Origin: Bacteroidota bacterium
GTDB taxonomy: Bacteria > Bacteroidota > Bacteroidia > Flavobacteriales > Flavobacteriaceae
Length of the DNA stretch: 32,104 bases
Assembly: GCA_012522045.1 (NCBI GenBank)
Contig: JAAYLC010000094.1
Location: 1 to 32,104 of the forward strand
Reading direction: 5' to 3'
The notes beneath the pieces were generated by a model that ran no database searches, was not told the DNA's origin, and saw only the letters and a program-made list of their open reading frames with translations. Made by a program: the position numbers and the translations under genes. Below are positions 23,037-31,104 of the stretch, one piece after another. The stretch's first letter is position 1. Each line of letters begins with the position of its first letter.

Positions 23037-23333
23037 ATGGATTTGATTAAAATTACCGACAATGAATTTTTACGTCAATTTGAATTGCATATTGACGGAC
23101 ATTTAGCACGTATTGAGTATGCTTTACAGGAAAGAAAAATATTTCTTACAAAGTTTGACATGCCTGATGAATTAATTGAAGACGGATACAAAGAACCTTT
23201 TATCAAAGCCGTTTTTGATGAAATCCGAGAGCGTGGAATCAGTTTGGTTCCTACCAGCCCGGAAATTGCCGGTTTTATGCGGGCAAATAGAAGAAAATAT
23301 AAATCCTTACTCCCCGTTGGAATTAATATATAA
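23037..23333 (+). CDS. Small GNAT-type N-acetyltransferase (YidJ/YjdJ-like, COG2388)
   Basis: This 98-residue protein has the minimal GNAT fold of the YjdJ group: IDGHLARIEYALQERKIFL (18-36, beta hairpin), MPDELIEDGYKEPFIKAVFDE (43-63, replacing the acetyl-CoA loop region) and ISLVPTSPEIAGFMRANRRKYKSLL (68-92, last strand and helix). Members of this family are about 90-100 residues and bind CoA, but the acceptor is not known. The stop is 7 bases from the stop of the convergent mtaB gene. The start ATG at 23037 has no evident Shine-Dalgarno. Confidence 0.85.
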   Translation: MDLIKITDNEFLRQFELHIDGHLARIEYALQERKIFLTKFDMPDELIEDGYKEPFIKAVFDEIRERGISLVPTSPEIAGFMRANRRKYKSLLPVGINI

Positions 23334-23340
23334 ATAAAGG

Positions 23341-24681
23341 TCAATGGACCGCCGGAACATTGTCAGCCACAAATTCAAATCGAACCAACCCGTCAGTGTC
23401 AATTTTTGACAGTTGAATGTGATGAAGTGTATTGACTAACTCCGGATTCCACGGAGTTTTTACTTTGACGTAATTCTCCGTAAAACCGTGGATGTAACCT
23501 TTTTTATTTTCCCCTTCAAACAAGACAGTATGTGTTTTTCCCAACTGGCTTTCATAGAATGAGCGTCTTTTTTTTACGGAAAGTCCGCGAAGCATCTTGC
23601 TTCTTTTATTTCTGACTTTCATCGGTACTGCATCATTCATTGAAGCTGCCAGCGTATTGTCACGTTCCGAATAAGTAAATACATGAAGATACGAAATATC
23701 CAATTCATTCAAGAAATGATATGTTTCCAAAAAATGTTCATCCGTCTCCCCGGGAAATCCAACTATTACATCCACGCCGATACACGCATCCGGCATAAGG
23801 CTTTTAATTTTCTTGACGCGTTCCACATACAATTCACGCAAATAACGACGCCGCATTTTTTTTAAAATTTCATTGCTTCCGCTTTGTAACGGTATATGAA
23901 AATGCGGAACAAATGAACGAGAACTTGCAACGAATTCAATCGTTTCGTCTTTCAATAAATTGGGTTCAATCGATGAAATTCTCAACCGCTCAATTCCTTC
24001 CACCTGATCCAACGCTTTTACCAAATCGAAAAAAGTGTGTTCGTGTTTCTTGTTTCCAAATTCTCCTTTTCCGTAATCTCCAATGTTCACGCCTGTAAGG
24101 ACAATCTCTTTAATGCCTTGGTCGGAAATTTCTTTTGCATTTTTCAGCACATTTTCCAAGGTATCGCTTCTGGAAATGCCACGTGCCAGTGGAATCGTAC
24201 AATACGTACACTTGTAATCGCATCCGTCTTGAACTTTGAGAAACGCACGCGTACGATCCCCGACGGAATAGGAACCGACATAAAAATCGGCTTCTTCAAT
24301 TTCACACGAATGGACTTCACCAAAATCATTTTTGGTCAAATCGTTGAGATAGTCGGTAATTTTAAATTTTTCCGTAGCTCCGAGAACCAAATCGACGCCA
24401 TCCGTTTCTGCCAATTCGTGGGGTTTTAATTGCGCATAACACCCAATAGCTGCGACAAATGCATTTGGATTTATGTTTTGTGCTTGTCGCACAATGGTTT
24501 TAAATTTTTTATCTGCATTATCCGTTACACTACAGGTGTTAATCACATAAATGTCAGCATTTTCTTCAAACGAAACTCGTTCAAAACCTTCATCTTCAAA
24601 ATTACGAGCGATTGTGGCTGTTTCGCTAAAATTCAATTTACAACCCAAGGTGTAAAATGCAACTTTCTTCCTGATATCCAT
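23341..24681 (-). CDS. mtaB: tRNA t6A37 methylthiotransferase MtaB
   Basis: The 446-residue radical SAM enzyme adds a methylthio group to t6A37 of tRNAs reading ANN codons. Cys14, Cys50 and Cys81 (TLGCKLN, NTCSVTDNADKK and AIGCYAQ) bind the auxiliary [4Fe-4S] cluster. CDYKCTYC (154-161) binds the SAM cluster. VNIGDYG, IEPNLL, FHIPLQSGS and DVIVGFPGE are conserved MTTase motifs. The C-terminal TRAM domain (about 380-435) binds RNA. NTCSVTDNADKK points to MtaB rather than MiaB or RimO. The ATG at 24681 gives the usual N-terminus (MDIRKKVAFYTLGC); an upstream start at 24714 lies before the promoter. Confidence 0.94.
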   Translation of the reverse strand: MDIRKKVAFYTLGCKLNFSETATIARNFEDEGFERVSFEENADIYVINTCSVTDNADKKFKTIVRQAQNINPNAFVAAIGCYAQLKPHELAETDGVDLVLGATEKFKITDYLNDLTKNDFGEVHSCEIEEADFYVGSYSVGDRTRAFLKVQDGCDYKCTYCTIPLARGISRSDTLENVLKNAKEISDQGIKEIVLTGVNIGDYGKGEFGNKKHEHTFFDLVKALDQVEGIERLRISSIEPNLLKDETIEFVASSRSFVPHFHIPLQSGSNEILKKMRRRYLRELYVERVKKIKSLMPDACIGVDVIVGFPGETDEHFLETYHFLNELDISYLHVFTYSERDNTLAASMNDAVPMKVRNKRSKMLRGLSVKKRRSFYESQLGKTHTVLFEGENKKGYIHGFTENYVKVKTPWNPELVNTLHHIQLSKIDTDGLVRFEFVADNVPAVH

Positions 24682-24701
24682 AGCCTTGCAATTTAAGTTT
24701 G

Positions 24702-24733
24702 CAAAGATACCCAAAGCACTTATAAATATTCAA
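24702..24733 (-). promoter_or_regulatory. Promoter of mtaB
   Basis: Minus strand: TTG (24733-24731), 21 bases, TATCTTTG (24709-24702). The start would lie about 15 bases before the ATG at 24681, so a short leader is expected. Confidence 0.6.
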
Positions 24734-24827
24734 AATCTTCAGCTTAAAAAGACAGTGATAATGAGAGTGCTTATAATTTGACTTCAATTAGTCTTTATTT
24801 TCAATAAAAACGCTCAAATTTGCAGCT

Positions 24828-26450
24828 ATGAAAATTATCGGTTTCTTTCCTAACGGCTTTCAAATCATCTTTGGTTTGCTCTTGCTTATTTCCTGTGGAG
24901 AATCGGAGCAAAACAGCAGAGACCATTTGGTTTTCAGGTATAATGAACACGGGAATATTCCTACGTTAGACCCGGCTTTTGCCAGAAATTTACAAATTAT
25001 TTGGACTACCAATCAGCTGTATAACGGTTTGGTTCAATTGGACGACAGTTTAAACATCATTCCTGACATTGCCAAAAACTGGAGTATTGACGATTCAACA
25101 CATACGTATACCTTTTATCTGCGTGACGATGTGTATTTTCATAAAAACAAAGTTTTTAAAAATTATCCCGACAGTACACGAGTTGTTACGGCACACGATT
25201 TTGTCTATAGCTTTGACCGGCTCACCGATGAAAATGTTGCATCGCCGGGAAGCTGGATTATGAGTAACATTCATACTTATGAAGCCATTAATGACACAAC
25301 TTTTTCCATCCAATTAACCAAGCCGTTTCCGGCTTTCCTGGGATTACTCAGCATGCGTTATTGTTCTGTTGTTCCAAAAGAAGCCGTAGACTATTACGGC
25401 AACGATTTTAGGCGAAATCCCGTAGGAACCGGTCCTTTTCAGTTTCAGATGTGGGAAGAAAACGTAAAGTTGGTATTGCGGAAAAATCCACTGTATTTTG
25501 AAAAAGACACAGACGGAAATTCCCTGCCTTATCTGGAAGCTGTGGCAATTACATTTCTTCCGGATAAACAGAGTGAATTTTTACAATTTGCACAGGGAAA
25601 ATTGGATTTTATTTCCGGACTGGATAACAGTTATAAAGATGAAATTTTAACTACCGACGGAAAACTTCAAGCGAAATACCAAGAAGATTTTAAACTGGTT
25701 ACAGGTCCTTTTTTAAACACCGAATACCTCGGTATTTATTTGCCTACGCCCAAATCAGAAATTCAGAACAAAGAATTTAGGCAAGCGATAAATTACGGTT
25801 TTGACCGTCATCAAATGGTCAAATATTTACGTAACGGAATGGGAATTCCGGCCGTTCACGGATTCATTCCCAAAGGGTTGTCGGGACATTCAGAAATTGA
25901 AGGATATACTTACAATCCTGAAAAAGCCCGACAATTAATAGAAACTTACAAGCGAGCATCGGGAAATTCTCAACCTCAAATTACCATAGGCACTTCGGGA
26001 AATTATCTGGATATCGTAGAGTTTATTCAACGAGAATTAGAGAAACTGGGAATTGCCGTCACTATTGATGTTATGCCTCCTTCCACGCTTAGACAAATGA
26101 GAAGCAGTGGTGAAATCGACATCTTCAGAGCAAGTTGGATTGCAGATTATCCGGATGCCGAAAATTATTTGTCTTTATTTTACAGTCCCAATTTTGCTCC
26201 TAACGGTCCGAATTACGTGCATTTTAAAAATGAAGTGTATGATTCGCTATACACCAAAGCTTTAACGCGCTCTGCTATCGACGAACGAAAAGAATTATAT
26301 ACCAAAATGGACTCCATCATTGTGGCAGAAGCGCCTGTGATTCCTTTATTTTATGATATGGCCGTACGTTTTGTCAACAAAAAAGTAGATGGTTTGGGAA
26401 TTAATCCGCAAAACTTTTTAGTTCTCAAACACGTTCGAAAAGTGCCTTAA
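24828..26450 (+). CDS. Family 5 solute-binding lipoprotein, DppA/OppA-like
   Basis: The 540-residue protein has a lipoprotein signal (FGLLLLISC, Cys23) and the SBP_bac_5 fold: NIPTLDPAFARNLQIIWTTN near the N-terminus, IPDIAKNWSIDDSTHTYTFYL, the signature VVTAHDFVYSFDRLTD, GTGPFQF, and FRQAINYGFDRHQMV. Relatives bind peptides, nickel or other solutes for ABC import. No permease or ATPase genes are next to it, so it either serves a remote transporter or has another role. It is preceded by a weak promoter-like region and overlaps the convergent GlmU-like gene by 4 bases at the stop. Confidence 0.9.
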   Translation: MKIIGFFPNGFQIIFGLLLLISCGESEQNSRDHLVFRYNEHGNIPTLDPAFARNLQIIWTTNQLYNGLVQLDDSLNIIPDIAKNWSIDDSTHTYTFYLRDDVYFHKNKVFKNYPDSTRVVTAHDFVYSFDRLTDENVASPGSWIMSNIHTYEAINDTTFSIQLTKPFPAFLGLLSMRYCSVVPKEAVDYYGNDFRRNPVGTGPFQFQMWEENVKLVLRKNPLYFEKDTDGNSLPYLEAVAITFLPDKQSEFLQFAQGKLDFISGLDNSYKDEILTTDGKLQAKYQEDFKLVTGPFLNTEYLGIYLPTPKSEIQNKEFRQAINYGFDRHQMVKYLRNGMGIPAVHGFIPKGLSGHSEIEGYTYNPEKARQLIETYKRASGNSQPQITIGTSGNYLDIVEFIQRELEKLGIAVTIDVMPPSTLRQMRSSGEIDIFRASWIADYPDAENYLSLFYSPNFAPNGPNYVHFKNEVYDSLYTKALTRSAIDERKELYTKMDSIIVAEAPVIPLFYDMAVRFVNKKVDGLGINPQNFLVLKHVRKVP

Positions 26451-27613
26451 TCCCTACGCCACTTGGCAGTTATTTCAAACACGTGTCTTAAAATTTCGGC
26501 ATCTTCTTCCGTAAATTCTATACCTCGTCGTGCCATAACCATTTTTGCAACTTCAAAAGCTTTTTCGGTTTTATAGGTCGTAGCACCTCCCCACGTAAAA
26601 CTCGGCACAAAATTTTTCGGGAAGCCACTTCCAAAAATGTTGGCACTCACGCCTACTACGGTTCCGGTGTTGAACATCGTATTGATACTGCATTTGCTGT
26701 GATCGCCCATCATCAATCCGCAAAATTGCAAACCTGTGCGTGCAAATCCTTCAGTTTCATAATTCCACAAACGAACTTCGGCATAATTGTTCTTAAGATT
26801 GGAGGTGTTTGTGTCTGCTCCTAAGTTACACCATTCTCCAATGACTGAATTTCCTAAAAAACCATCGTGCCCTTTGTTGGAATAACCGAAAATCACCGAG
26901 TTTCCGACTTCTCCGCCCACTTTGCTGTGCGGACCGACCGTAGTATCTCCGTAAATTTTTGCTCCCATTTTCAGTGCAGCGCCTTCACATAAAGCAAACG
27001 GACCTCTGACCAGCGCTCCTTCCATAACCGTTGCATTTTTTCCTATGTAGATAGGCCCTTCAGATGCATTTAAGGTACAAAAATTAATTTCGGCACCTTC
27101 TTCAATAAATACATTTTCAGGATTCTTTACCCAGACACCTTCCGGAATGGGTTGGGAAATTTTATTTTCGGTAAGCATTTTAAAATCCCTTTTAATTGCT
27201 TCCCCATTCATTGAAAAAATATCCCAAGTATTTTCAATTCTTCGAACGTCATGATGGGTATATGAAATTACATCAAAAGTATCAAAATTCACTTCCTGCC
27301 CTTCTGTCGCAAAAAACGCAATGGGTTCGTCTTGATAAAACAGCGCTTGATTTTCGGTTAATCCTTTGACGATATTTGCAATGTTTTCAGTAGGAAAAAA
27401 AGAACTGTTAATGAAAATATTATTCTCTAATTCTAAAAAAGAAAATCGCGAACTCAGATAATCTTCTGTCAAGGTCGTTGTGGTAAATCCTAAATAGTGT
27501 TCCCATTTTTCGCGTATGGTCAAAATTCCAACGCGAATATCGGCTACGGGTCGTGTAAACGTAAAAGGAAGGAGTCGGTTACGGACGTTTCCGTCAAAGA
27601 GGATATAATTCAT
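26447..27613 (-). CDS. GlmU-family protein, putative sugar nucleotidyltransferase/acyltransferase
   Basis: The 388-residue protein has an N-terminal nucleotidyltransferase-like part starting ILFDGNVRNRLLPFTFTRPV, which is specific to this Bacteroidota group and differs from the L-x2-G-x-G-T-x-M loop of true GlmU. From about residue 155 it has a left-handed beta-helix of hexapeptide repeats (IYIGKNATVMEGALVRG, IYGDTTVGPHSKVGGEVGNS, VIGEWCNLGADTNTSNLKNN), typical of acyltransferases. A two-step role in sugar nucleotide synthesis, such as UDP-GlcNAc, is plausible but unproven because the canonical uridyl loop is absent. It converges on the binding protein gene with a 4-base stop overlap. Confidence 0.85.
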   Translation of the reverse strand: MNYILFDGNVRNRLLPFTFTRPVADIRVGILTIREKWEHYLGFTTTTLTEDYLSSRFSFLELENNIFINSSFFPTENIANIVKGLTENQALFYQDEPIAFFATEGQEVNFDTFDVISYTHHDVRRIENTWDIFSMNGEAIKRDFKMLTENKISQPIPEGVWVKNPENVFIEEGAEINFCTLNASEGPIYIGKNATVMEGALVRGPFALCEGAALKMGAKIYGDTTVGPHSKVGGEVGNSVIFGYSNKGHDGFLGNSVIGEWCNLGADTNTSNLKNNYAEVRLWNYETEGFARTGLQFCGLMMGDHSKCSINTMFNTGTVVGVSANIFGSGFPKNFVPSFTWGGATTYKTEKAFEVAKMVMARRGIEFTEEDAEILRHVFEITAKWRRD

Positions 27614-27677
27614 AAAAATGATGATAAAAATTTAATTCAATATTACAAAAAAAAGTAAATTATTGTAAGCGAGAATT

Positions 27678-27711
27678 AAAAAAGGTCTTCAAAATTTGAA
27701 GACCTTTTTAA
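27678..27711 (-). terminator. Terminator of rpmE2 (bidirectional)
   Basis: GGTCTTCAAA (27684-27693) and TTTGAAGACC (27695-27704) form a strong stem flanked by A runs before and T runs after, so it can act on either strand. It lies about 40 bases after the rpmE2 stop (27747) and before the GlmU-like gene. Confidence 0.85.
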
Positions 27712-27746
27712 AGTTTAACCCTAAATTTACATTATGGAATAAAAAC

Positions 27747-28007
27747 CTATTTAGCCGGTTTTTTAAATTTATTGTATTTATTCTTAAATTTATCAATACG
27801 ACCGGCAGTATCAATAAGTTTTGATTTTCCTGTATAAAATGGATGTGATGTTCTGGAAATCTCCAATTTTACTAAAGGATATTCAACGCCATCTACCTCG
27901 ATTGTTTCTTTTGTCTCCGCGGTTGATTTTGTGATAAAAACATCATCGTTGCCCATATCTTTAAAAGCAACCAATCTATTATTTTCCGGGTGGATACCTT
28001 TTTTCAT
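27747..28007 (-). CDS. rpmE2: 50S ribosomal protein L31 type B
   Basis: The 86-residue protein starts [20 protein letters not shown] and has the L31 core [24 protein letters not shown]. It lacks the zinc-binding CxxC pairs of the type A protein, so it is the zinc-free paralogue (type B), which replaces L31 when zinc is scarce in some bacteria. In Flavobacteriia it is usually the only L31. It is a single-gene unit with a strong promoter and terminator. A leader hairpin (28035-28051) could be regulatory; no Zur-type site was seen. Confidence 0.96.
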   Translation of the reverse strand: MKKGIHPENNRLVAFKDMGNDDVFITKSTAETKETIEVDGVEYPLVKLEISRTSHPFYTGKSKLIDTAGRIDKFKNKYNKFKKPAK

Positions 28008-28034
28008 CGTTATTTAATTTTTTAAAAATACATC

Positions 28035-28051
28035 TTCCGACCTTTTCGGAA
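28035..28051 (-). promoter_or_regulatory. Leader hairpin of rpmE2
   Basis: TTCCGA (28035-28040) and TCGGAA (28046-28051) form a 6-pair stem with loop CCTTT on the plus strand, within the short leader between the promoter and the rpmE2 ATG. It might bind L31 or another regulator; this is only a possibility. Confidence 0.35.
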
Positions 28052-28060
28052 ATGAGTTTG

Positions 28061-28090
28061 CAAATTTACTTAATTTTTGATATATAACAA
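28061..28090 (-). promoter_or_regulatory. Promoter of rpmE2
   Basis: Minus strand: TTG (28090-28088), exactly 19 bases, TAAATTTG (28068-28061). It matches the Bacteroidota consensus and gives a leader of about 45-50 bases. Confidence 0.7.
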
Positions 28091-28105
28091 ACGAATGATA
28101 ATTTT

Positions 28106-28627
28106 TTATTCTGATAAATTTAATCCTACTATTTCATCGTAATCAAAGCCTGCGCGTTTCAGTGCACGTTTGGCAGCCTCAAATACATAAGGAGATGCAT
28201 TTGGAGGATGAACAGGCACTGGAGTTGTCGTCCTAAACGCCTGTAAAATAGCTGCTGTATCTGTTTCGGCAAGCCGTTCGCAAATTTCATAAACACCGCC
28301 GGATTCTTCTTCTTTTAAATCATGGATATTCAAAATATAGCGAATGACTTTGGTCAAATCCTTAGACGGTGGGAGCGCCATCAAAGCTGTAATGGCACCG
28401 TGTTCTAATCGCAATTGAGGAATCATCGGTAAATTCCTGTTTCCGTTAGCCTTTTTAGCGGCTGGAAAGAGAATTTTTTCTTCCATTTTGATATGTGTCA
28501 ACAACCCTACCCTAAATTGGTGATATTTTTCAGAATCAATTGCATTGTAGTCGGCAACGGCTTCATTGAGCAACTTATCCAATCGTTGGTGGTCGGTACT
28601 TAAGAAGTTATAAATCGGTTTATTCAT
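28106..28627 (-). CDS. Hemerythrin HHE-domain protein
   Basis: The 173-residue protein has the four-helix hemerythrin pattern of metal ligands: LSTDHQRLD (9-17, His13), YHQFRVGLLTHIKMEEKILFP (35-55, His45 and Glu49), LRLEHGAITAL (76-86, His80) and ILNIHDLKEEE (97-107, His101 and Glu105). Such proteins bind a di-iron centre and sense or store oxygen or handle nitric oxide. The C-terminal part (about 125-173) is helical with no further motif. It lies upstream of rpmE2 on the same strand but rpmE2 has its own promoter. The ATG at 28627 is the only good start. Confidence 0.88.
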   Translation of the reverse strand: MNKPIYNFLSTDHQRLDKLLNEAVADYNAIDSEKYHQFRVGLLTHIKMEEKILFPAAKKANGNRNLPMIPQLRLEHGAITALMALPPSKDLTKVIRYILNIHDLKEEESGGVYEICERLAETDTAAILQAFRTTTPVPVHPPNASPYVFEAAKRALKRAGFDYDEIVGLNLSE

Positions 28628-28820
28628 AAGGAGAATCGATTAAAAAAGCAAGTTCGATAAAATTTCAATAAAACAGCTTCATTTATAAGGAGAAATTTAT
28701 TTTTTTAAATCCTTCCCTCCTGAAAATGATGGTTATAAGAGCGCCAAATGAATTTAAATCACTTGTTTTTAACACCATGGAATATAAGGACAGAGAAACC
28801 GGTAAGTTAATTTCTTTTCT

Positions 28821-28828
28821 TAATTTTG
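28821..28828 (+). promoter_or_regulatory. -7 element of the DUF4199-GT2-methyltransferase operon
   Basis: TAATTTTG matches TAnnTTTG, 30 bases before the ATG at 28859. A clear TTG at -33 is not visible. The gap 28628-28858 holds no other feature I can support. Confidence 0.5.
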
Positions 28829-28858
28829 CCTAATTATTCACCTTAAACCGATCCTTTT

Positions 28859-29404
28859 ATGAACACAACCGATTCTACACACGGCACTCCGCTGGTTTCA
28901 AGTAATAAAATCATCCTTACTTATGGGATTTTATTAGGATTATTAACGATTGTTCTTCAGGTCGTTTCCTATGTAACCGATACGCACATCGATCGTACGT
29001 GGTGGAGTTCACTTATTTTGTTTGCAATAACTTCGGCAACGATTGTATATGGAATCTTTGTATACAAAAGAGAGAATGGTAGCTTTTTGTCTTTGTCTCA
29101 AGCATTAAAAATAGGAATTGGCATTGCATTGATTGGTTCCATCGTCGCTGCAATTTTCAATTACATCTTCATCCACTATATCGACCCTACTTTTATCGAC
29201 AAAACCATTGAGTATACTCGTATACAAATGGAAGAAGCAGGAACACTAACCCAAGAACAAATTACGGCTTCTTTAGAAATCACCCGCAGATTTATGCAAC
29301 CTTGGATTATGACGGCATTATCAATTGTTGGGGGAATTTTTTGGGGCTTTATCATTTCGCTCATCGCAGGATTGGCTATGCGAAAAGCGAGACCTGAATA
29401 TTAA
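28859..29404 (+). CDS. DUF4199 membrane protein
   Basis: The 181-residue protein has four predicted membrane helices (about 18-40, 50-70, 82-105 and 145-170). Motifs such as ILTYGILLGLLTIVLQVVSY and FLSLSQALKIGIGIALIGSI are typical of DUF4199, a Bacteroidota family often placed directly before a GT2 glycosyltransferase. A helper role for that enzyme, for example in the membrane, is likely but not shown. The glycosyltransferase ATG follows 11 bases after the stop, so the two form an operon. Confidence 0.88.
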   Translation: MNTTDSTHGTPLVSSNKIILTYGILLGLLTIVLQVVSYVTDTHIDRTWWSSLILFAITSATIVYGIFVYKRENGSFLSLSQALKIGIGIALIGSIVAAIFNYIFIHYIDPTFIDKTIEYTRIQMEEAGTLTQEQITASLEITRRFMQPWIMTALSIVGGIFWGFIISLIAGLAMRKARPEY

Positions 29405-29415
29405 TCACTTTGTTT

Positions 29416-30384
29416 ATGCAGATTTCTGTCGTTATTCCATTGCTGAATGAAGAAGATTCGTTAATTGAATTGTTTGAATGGATTGATTCAGTGATGCAAA
29501 CTCATAATTTTTCTTACGAAGTTATTTTTATTGACGACGGAAGCACGGACGATTCCTGGGAAATAATTAAAAATTTAGTTGAAAAGAATCCTGAATTAAA
29601 AGGCATTCGGTTTCAAACAAACTATGGAAAATCGCAAGCGTTGCACGCCGGTTTTGCTAAAGCCGAAGGCGATGTGATTATTACCATGGATGCCGATTTA
29701 CAAGACAGTCCGGATGAAATTCCTGAATTGTATCAGATGATTGTCGAAAACGATTACGATTTGGTTTCCGGTTGGAAAAAAAAACGATACGATTCCAAAT
29801 TAAGCAAAAACATTCCTTCCAAACTCTTTAATTTCGCTGCAAGAAAAACTTCCGGATTAAAATTACACGATTTTAACTGTGGATTAAAAGCCTATAAAAA
29901 AGAAGTAGTCAAATCCATTGAAGTGACCGGAGAAATGCATCGATACATTCCCGTATTGGTAAAAAGTGCAGGATTTAAGCGCATTGCCGAAAAACCCGTA
30001 CAGCATCAAGCCAGAAAATACGGAAAAACAAAATTTGGTGCCGAGCGTTTTATTCGAGGATTTTTAGATTTAATAACCATTTGGTTTCTTTCGCGGTTTG
30101 GAAAACGCCCTATGCATCTCTTCGGAGCATGGGGAGGAATTATCCTGTTTGTAGGTTTCTGTTTTGCTTTGTATTTGGGAATTGACAAACTATTTATCAA
30201 TCCCGATGGAAGGTTAATTGCACAAAGAACAGAATTTTACTTGGCGCTGACTGCTATGATTTTGGGTTCTCAATTATTTTTGGCGGGATTTCTCGGTGAA
30301 TTGTATTTGCGCAATAAACCCAACAGACAGGATTATATTATTCAAGAAGAAATTACTTCACCGCAACACCAAGAAGTGCGATAG
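29416..30384 (+). CDS. GT2 glycosyltransferase, DPM1/GtrB-like
   Basis: The 322-residue enzyme has a GT-A fold: ISVVIPLLNEEDSL (3-16), FIDDGSTDDSW (38-48), MDADLQDSPDEIP (91-103, with the DxD-like metal site), SGWKKKR and GLKLHDFNCGLKAYK. Two C-terminal membrane helices (about 235-257 and 272-298) anchor it. This layout suits polyprenyl-phosphate glycosyltransferases (dolichol-phosphate mannose synthase, GtrB) that load a sugar on undecaprenyl phosphate. I use the ATG at 29416; the upstream TTG at 29410 has no support. A methyltransferase gene follows 3 bases after the stop. Confidence 0.9.
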   Translation: MQISVVIPLLNEEDSLIELFEWIDSVMQTHNFSYEVIFIDDGSTDDSWEIIKNLVEKNPELKGIRFQTNYGKSQALHAGFAKAEGDVIITMDADLQDSPDEIPELYQMIVENDYDLVSGWKKKRYDSKLSKNIPSKLFNFAARKTSGLKLHDFNCGLKAYKKEVVKSIEVTGEMHRYIPVLVKSAGFKRIAEKPVQHQARKYGKTKFGAERFIRGFLDLITIWFLSRFGKRPMHLFGAWGGIILFVGFCFALYLGIDKLFINPDGRLIAQRTEFYLALTAMILGSQLFLAGFLGELYLRNKPNRQDYIIQEEITSPQHQEVR

Positions 30385-30387
30385 TTT

Positions 30388-31104
30388 ATGGAAGTTGATA
30401 TTATCGGAACGGCATTGTTAGATTATTTCGAAGGAAATTATACAGAAGAAATCCGTACACGAACGAATATAACAGCAGAAGACCTCATGCCGTTACCGCA
30501 TCTTTTTAGAAGTTATGAAGAGATGCCTAAAGTAGAACAAAAAGCATTACAACTTTCACGAGGTCGGGTTTTGGACGTAGGGTGTGGCGCCGGAATTCAC
30601 GCGCTTTATCTCCAGGAAAAAGGATTTCGAGTTACGGCAATAGATACTTCTCCCGGAGCCATTGAAGTTTGCAAAAGAAGAAATCTTAACGATGCACGAC
30701 ATATTGACATTTTAGAACTTACCGGAGAGAAATTTGACACCATTCTTTTAATGATGAACGGAACCGGAATTTTTCAAACTTTAGATAAAGCTCCCGTTTA
30801 TTTAAAACATTTGAAAAGCCTGCTTGTTCCGAATGGTCAAATTTTAGTGGATACTACAGATTTACGCTATATGTATGATTCAAATCCAAACGGGAGTATT
30901 TGGGTTCCCGCCGATATTCCCTATTACGGACAGCTCACTTTTACCATGAAATACAAAGATTTGGAAAGTGAAGAATTCCCGTGGTTATACTTAGACAAAA
31001 AAACATTTAGTGAACTTGCAGATACGTGTGGATTCAATTTGAAAATTGTTCAAGAAGGCGCTTTTTTTGATTATCTCGGCAGATTGACTCCAAAGACCGA
31101 TTAA
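30388..31104 (+). CDS. Class I SAM-dependent methyltransferase
   Basis: The 238-residue protein has the Rossmann methyltransferase motifs: [15 protein letters not shown] (61-75, motif I), [17 protein letters not shown] (82-98, motif II with acidic Asp86), and [12 protein letters not shown] (near 115-127, motif IV). The C-terminal half, from [18 protein letters not shown], is typical of small-molecule methyltransferases. It is the third gene of the operon with DUF4199 and GT2, so the substrate may be a lipid-linked sugar or a related small molecule; this is inference. Its stop overlaps that of the convergent pyrD by 4 bases. Confidence 0.9.
   Translation: MEVDIIGTALLDYFEGNYTEEIRTRTNITAEDLMPLPHLFRSYEEMPKVEQKALQLSRGRVLDVGCGAGIHALYLQEKGFRVTAIDTSPGAIEVCKRRNLNDARHIDILELTGEKFDTILLMMNGTGIFQTLDKAPVYLKHLKSLLVPNGQILVDTTDLRYMYDSNPNGSIWVPADIPYYGQLTFTMKYKDLESEEFPWLYLDKKTFSELADTCGFNLKIVQEGAFFDYLGRLTPKTD

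Noticed and set aside
24037-24429. 130-codon open frame on the plus strand
   Set aside because: It is antisense to mtaB, whose conserved motifs cover the whole region; no support as a gene.
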